Of a stretch of DNA of 17,308 nt, positions 14,532-17,308 are shown one piece after another. A model generated the notes under the pieces. It was not told the origin of the DNA and did not search any database. It was given only the letters and a program-made list of their open reading frames with translations. The stretch comes from UBA8437 sp003445035. GTDB lineage: Bacteria > Planctomycetota > Planctomycetia > Planctomycetales > Planctomycetaceae. A program made the position numbers and the translations under genes. Each line of letters starts with the position of its first letter. Within the stretch, counting starts at the first letter, position 1. Where the stretch lies: the NCBI GenBank assembly GCA_937901285.1, contig CALCHI010000294.1, positions 1-17,308 of the forward strand, given 5' to 3'.

Positions 14532-15463
14532 GCCGTCCCTGCCCCAGCCGACTCGTTCTCGCCGCGTTCGCTGCGAGCCTGCTCATACCCTCCATCGCCC
14601 GGTCGCAGGCCCCCGCCGCCACCGGCACCGGCACGCCCGACGCGCCCCAGGCCGAGCCTCTTCCTACCGAGACCAAGCTCTACGACGCTGCGACCGGAAA
14701 ACTGGTCGAGAACCCCGATCCCCCGACCAATGCGATGACACTCCGGCAACTGCTCCGCGCCGGCGGCACCATCGGCCTGGTCATCCTTGCCCTGTCGATG
14801 GCCATGGTCGCGTTGATTGTTGAACACATGCTGACCATTCGTCGCAAGGCGTTGATGCCCACCGGCCTGGCCGATTCGGTCGGCTCGCTGCTTTCGGCCG
14901 GGCGGTTCACCGAGGCTGATCAACTCTGCCACGAACGGCCCAGCTTCCTGGGTGCTGTGCTGGCCGAAGGACTCGCCGAGGCGCCGCTGGGTTACCAGGC
15001 GGTCGAGAAGTCGATGGAGGACGCCAGCGCCGAACAGGCGGCGAGGCTGTTCCGGAAAATCGAGTATCTCTCGGTGATCGGCACCATCGCCCCGATGCTG
15101 GGACTGCTGGGAACCGTCTGGGGCATGATCGTCGCCTTTCAGGAATTTGCCACCAAGATCAACCCGCCGGTCAGCGAACTCGCCCCGGGCATCTACCAGG
15201 CCCTGGTCACCACCCTGATGGGACTGGGAGTGGCCGTGCCCGCCCTGTCCGCATTCGCCATCTTTCGCAACCGCATCGATGAACTCGTGGCCGAATCCAG
15301 CCTGATGGCCGAACACGCCTGGGCCGAATTCAAGCGGGCCAATCTCGGCCGTGCTGGTGGCCAGGCACGGCGACGGAAGGAACCCGCCAGCCCGTCGGCC
15401 GAACGGCAGGAGCGGCGAGTGCCTCCGGTGGCGATCGAACGGCCGGAGGATCCGCCGACATGA
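14528..15463 (+). CDS. ExbB/TolQ/MotA-family proton channel with signal peptide
   Basis: This 311-residue inner-membrane protein is the motor subunit of a proton-driven ExbBD/TolQR-type complex. It has a cleavable-looking signal peptide (1-27, ending SRSQA), a Pro/Thr/Ala-rich periplasmic stretch to about residue 72, then TM1 (about 80-101), a cytoplasmic domain (102-175), TM2 (about 180-206) and TM3 (about 224-247). The family signature is clear in IGTIAPMLGLLGTVWGMI (184-201) and in TTLMGLGVAVPA (228-239). An Arg/Pro-rich tail of about 40 residues ends the protein. The N-terminal signal peptide and periplasmic extension are found in some ExbB proteins but not in E. coli TolQ. The start overlaps the upstream stop (ATGA) and its stop overlaps the next start in the same way, so the three genes should be translated as a coupled set. 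Confidence 0.93.
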   Translation: MSRPCPSRLVLAAFAASLLIPSIARSQAPAATGTGTPDAPQAEPLPTETKLYDAATGKLVENPDPPTNAMTLRQLLRAGGTIGLVILALSMAMVALIVEHMLTIRRKALMPTGLADSVGSLLSAGRFTEADQLCHERPSFLGAVLAEGLAEAPLGYQAVEKSMEDASAEQAARLFRKIEYLSVIGTIAPMLGLLGTVWGMIVAFQEFATKINPPVSELAPGIYQALVTTLMGLGVAVPALSAFAIFRNRIDELVAESSLMAEHAWAEFKRANLGRAGGQARRRKEPASPSAERQERRVPPVAIERPEDPPT

Positions 15464-15879
15464 GAATCCCCACGCGGGTCCGCCAACTGGGCGTTTCACT
15501 GAATCTCACCCCGCTGATCGACATCGTCTTTCTGCTGGTGATCTTCTTCCTGGTCGCCAGCCACGCGGCCCGGACCGAATCGACCGAGCCGGTCGATCTG
15601 CCGACGATCGTCGACGCCGAGGACGACCGGATCGAGGTGCCCCGGCGACTTGTGGTGACGGTCACCTCCGACCAGTCGCTGCACGTCGGAGGCCGCATCG
15701 TCACGCTCGAACAGGTCTCCGGCCTGCTCAAGGACGCCGGCTCCGAAGCGGGGACCGGTGGCTACGAGGTGCGGATCCGCGGTGACCGCCGGGTTCCGTT
15801 CCGTGTCGTCGAACCCCTGATGGTGGCCTGCGCCCAGGCCGGCATCACCCGAATCGGCTACGCCGTACTTCCCGAATAA
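15460..15879 (+). CDS. ExbD/TolR-family protein, first copy
   Basis: This 139-residue protein is the small partner of the ExbB/TolQ-type channel. One N-terminal transmembrane helix follows the signature LNLTPLIDIVFLLVIFFLVAS (15-35), with the essential proton-path aspartate at D21. The remaining 100 residues form the periplasmic ExbD/TolR fold (about 62-137). Length and layout are typical. The start is coupled to the upstream gene (ATGA) and has GGAGG 10 nt ahead, so it is probably well expressed. The basic N-terminus (MRIPTRVRQ) supports an N-in, C-out topology. Confidence 0.93.
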   Translation: MRIPTRVRQLGVSLNLTPLIDIVFLLVIFFLVASHAARTESTEPVDLPTIVDAEDDRIEVPRRLVVTVTSDQSLHVGGRIVTLEQVSGLLKDAGSEAGTGGYEVRIRGDRRVPFRVVEPLMVACAQAGITRIGYAVLPE

Positions 15880-15907
15880 CCTCCGCGTCCCCCACATCAC
15901 CGAACCC

Positions 15908-16399
15908 ATGCGTATCCCTTCAGCCCACCACCAACGACAACGCGACGACAGCCAGGCAATGACGCCGCTGATTGACGTGGTGTTCCTGCTGCTGATCTTC
16001 TTCGTGTGCGCTTCGACCGGACAGATCCGCGAGAGCCTCCTGCCAACGGAACTCTCGGGCGGCTCGATCGAGTCCGCAGCCGCAGCTCCCCAGGAACGGC
16101 CCCTGGGCGAAGCCTGGGTGCGGGTGATAGCCCCCGGCCAGGCAAACGGGGGCATGCGGATCGAAGTCGAGGGCCAGACGTTTTCCGGGCCCGACCGGCA
16201 TCGGGACCTCTCGAGATTTCTCAGGACCCTGGCGGCCACGGCCCGCGAGTTGCCGGTGATCCTGGACATCGAGCCGGACGTTCCCCTGGGCGAGGCCCTG
16301 GCCGCTTACGACGCGGCCCGCTCGGCCGATTTCGAGGCGATTCACTTCGCCGTCGACCCGGCCAACAGCACCGATCCGCAACCACCGGCGACTCGCTGA
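15908..16399 (+). CDS. ExbD/TolR-family protein, second divergent copy
   Basis: This 163-residue protein is a second ExbD/TolR-type subunit. Its transmembrane segment MTPLIDVVFLLLIFFVCAS (18-36) carries the key aspartate D23. The periplasmic part is longer than in the first copy and includes a Ser/Ala/Pro-rich insert (about 50-67) before the ExbD-like fold, then a Pro/Thr-rich end. Outside the membrane signature the two copies are poorly similar, so this is not a recent duplication. They may form mixed dimers or serve different partners. It starts 28 nt after the first copy without an obvious ribosome site. A short hairpin covers its stop codon. Probably the last gene of the cluster. Confidence 0.9.
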   Translation: MRIPSAHHQRQRDDSQAMTPLIDVVFLLLIFFVCASTGQIRESLLPTELSGGSIESAAAAPQERPLGEAWVRVIAPGQANGGMRIEVEGQTFSGPDRHRDLSRFLRTLAATARELPVILDIEPDVPLGEALAAYDAARSADFEAIHFAVDPANSTDPQPPATR

Positions 16400-16405
16400 G
16401 TCGTC
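16386..16405 (+). terminator. Short hairpin over the stop codon of the second ExbD gene
   Basis: CGACTC (16389-16394) and GAGTCG (16398-16403) pair perfectly around a 3-nt loop, extendable by a G:T and a G:C pair. The TGA stop lies in the loop and right arm. No T-run follows directly. It may mark the end of the TolQ/TolR-type operon, but the stem is short. Confidence 0.35.
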
Positions 16406-16689
16406 CGCGGAGACACTCGGCTCGACCAAACCGTTTTGCGTCAACAGTCTGCGGCAGCAGGTGGCTCGGCTCCCGGCCATCGCCCACCCGCGCGGTCTCC
16501 GGTTCTCTTGAAGTCCCGGTATCCATCTGGCATAGTTCAGCCTTTGATCGGGGTCCAAGTGGGTCCCGAACGCATGCAACGACGGACCCGGGTCCTGCTG
16601 TGGCCTCCGTCGGATTTCGGCGGGCGTTCGCGTCCATCGACCCGGGTGCGCTCGGTCCTGCGTGTGACGATGAACCCGGTAGCACCGCG
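16400..16689. other. Intergenic gap before nuoH
   Basis: This gap of 290 nt has no convincing gene. A short plus-strand open frame beginning with TTG at 16436 has an Arg/Pro/Ser-rich product with no family features and overlaps the nuoH start, so it was not called. The notable content is a promoter-like pair at 16508-16536. Confidence 0.55.
16508..16536 (+). promoter_or_regulatory. Candidate sigma-70 promoter of nuoH
   Basis: TTGAAG (16508-16513) and CATAGT (16531-16536) are separated by exactly 17 nt, each matching consensus at 4 of 6 positions. The -35 hexamer is identical to that of the tRNA-Leu promoter. The leader to the nuoH ATG would be about 145 nt, which is long. Confidence 0.42.
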
Positions 16690-17308
16690 ATGACCCCCAC
16701 GCTGGCCGACACCGCGACGACGATCCAGTCGATTCTTCAGGGATGGTCCATTAGCGAAAGCTTGGCCATGTTCCTGGCGGCGGTGATCCACGTGGCGCTG
16801 GTGGCCGGTTTCTTCGGACTGCCGGCGGGGATTTTCATCTGGGCCGAGCGAAAGATCTCGGGACGGATCCAGGACCGGCTCGGTCCCACTCGCGTCGGTG
16901 GCAAGTTCGGTTGGCTGCAGGCCATTGCCGACGGCGGAAAGTTGATTCAGAAAGAGGACCTGGTACCCGAGGACGCCGACGGCCCGTTGTTTCGGGTGGC
17001 TCCCTACGTGGTGGTCGTCAGTTCACTGGCCGCCCTCATGTTCCTGCCCTTCTCTGACGGCTGGATCGCCGTCAGCCTCGACATCGGCCTGTACCTGATG
17101 CTGGCCGTGATGTCGCTGGAGGTGATCGGAGTGATCCTGGCCGGCTACGCCAGCGGCTCGAAGTGGGCCCTGTTCGGCGGCATGCGGGAAGCCGCCCAGA
17201 TGGTCAGCTACGAGATCCCGATGTCGATCTGCGTGGTGATCCCGATCATCACCGCCGGCTCGCTGAACCTCAACGAGATCGGCGGACTGCAGAGTGGCCA
17301 CCTGGGCA
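16690..17308 (+). CDS. nuoH: NADH-quinone oxidoreductase subunit H, partial (3' end beyond window)
   Basis: The first 206 residues of the complex I membrane subunit NuoH (ND1) are present, roughly half of the usual 320-420. The subunit forms much of the quinone-binding channel at the junction with the peripheral arm. Diagnostic blocks are WAERKISGRIQDRLGPTRVG (51-70), the DGGKLIQKED segment (81-90), and SGSKWALFGGMREAAQMVSYE (155-175). Hydrophobic segments lie at about 26-50, 104-122, 131-153 and 176-192. ATG 16690 fits the family N-terminus; the frame is open upstream to a GTG at 16600 but that extension is not hydrophobic or family-like. No other nuo gene precedes it, so it probably starts a nuoH-led operon continuing to the right. 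Confidence 0.95.
   Translation, partial: MTPTLADTATTIQSILQGWSISESLAMFLAAVIHVALVAGFFGLPAGIFIWAERKISGRIQDRLGPTRVGGKFGWLQAIADGGKLIQKEDLVPEDADGPLFRVAPYVVVVSSLAALMFLPFSDGWIAVSLDIGLYLMLAVMSLEVIGVILAGYASGSKWALFGGMREAAQMVSYEIPMSICVVIPIITAGSLNLNEIGGLQSGHLG

Noticed and set aside
14432..15499. Minus-strand open frame of 355 codons opposite the ExbB/TolQ-type gene
   Set aside because: Gly/Gln/His-rich shadow; the plus strand has the clear proton-channel signature.
16436..16693. Possible small gene of 85 codons upstream of nuoH
   Set aside because: TTG start without a ribosome site, Arg/Pro-rich product, overlaps both the promoter candidate and the nuoH start.
1..17308. CRISPR arrays, insertion sequences, transposases, integrases or phage genes
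   Set aside because: No regularly spaced direct repeats, transposase or integrase motifs, or terminal inverted repeats were seen. The single tRNA gene has no attachment-site duplicate that I could find by eye.

Overview
The window is a GC-rich bacterial chromosomal segment that most resembles a planctomycete (Planctomycetota). This is inferred from gene content: two secreted FGly-type sulfatases, a DUF11-domain lipoprotein, many predicted exported proteins with weak or absent Shine-Dalgarno sites, and a TolQ/TolR-type cluster linked to a von Willebrand factor A (VWA) protein. No 16S rRNA or phylogenetic marker is present apart from methionine aminopeptidase and a partial NuoH, so the assignment is an inference.

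Left part (1-6400): an Nramp-related membrane transporter (+) ends at a GC-rich hairpin and is followed by a secreted sulfatase (+). The sulfatase converges on a PPP-family metallophosphatase (-), and both stop codons lie in the stem of one hairpin terminator. Type I methionine aminopeptidase (-) lies upstream of the phosphatase. It is transcribed divergently from a second, unrelated secreted sulfatase (+).

Middle part (6400-11200, all minus strand): a class II tRNA-Leu(GAG) with its own extended -10 promoter, a serine beta-lactamase-like hydrolase, a DUF11 lipoprotein, and two diverged paralogous exported proteins of a family I do not recognise. The DUF11 gene starts with GTG inside the stop of one paralogue (GTGA).

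Right part (11456-16399, plus strand): six tightly packed genes encode a LolA-like exported protein, a membrane-anchored VWA protein, an exported helical-repeat protein, an ExbB/TolQ-type proton channel with an N-terminal signal peptide, and two different ExbD/TolR proteins. Several neighbours overlap by 4 or 41 nt, which suggests translational coupling. This looks like a proton-motive-force-driven envelope machine without TonB, TolA, TolB or Pal in view, and it is the most interesting locus here. After a 290-nt gap with a plausible promoter, nuoH (complex I subunit H) begins and runs off the window end.
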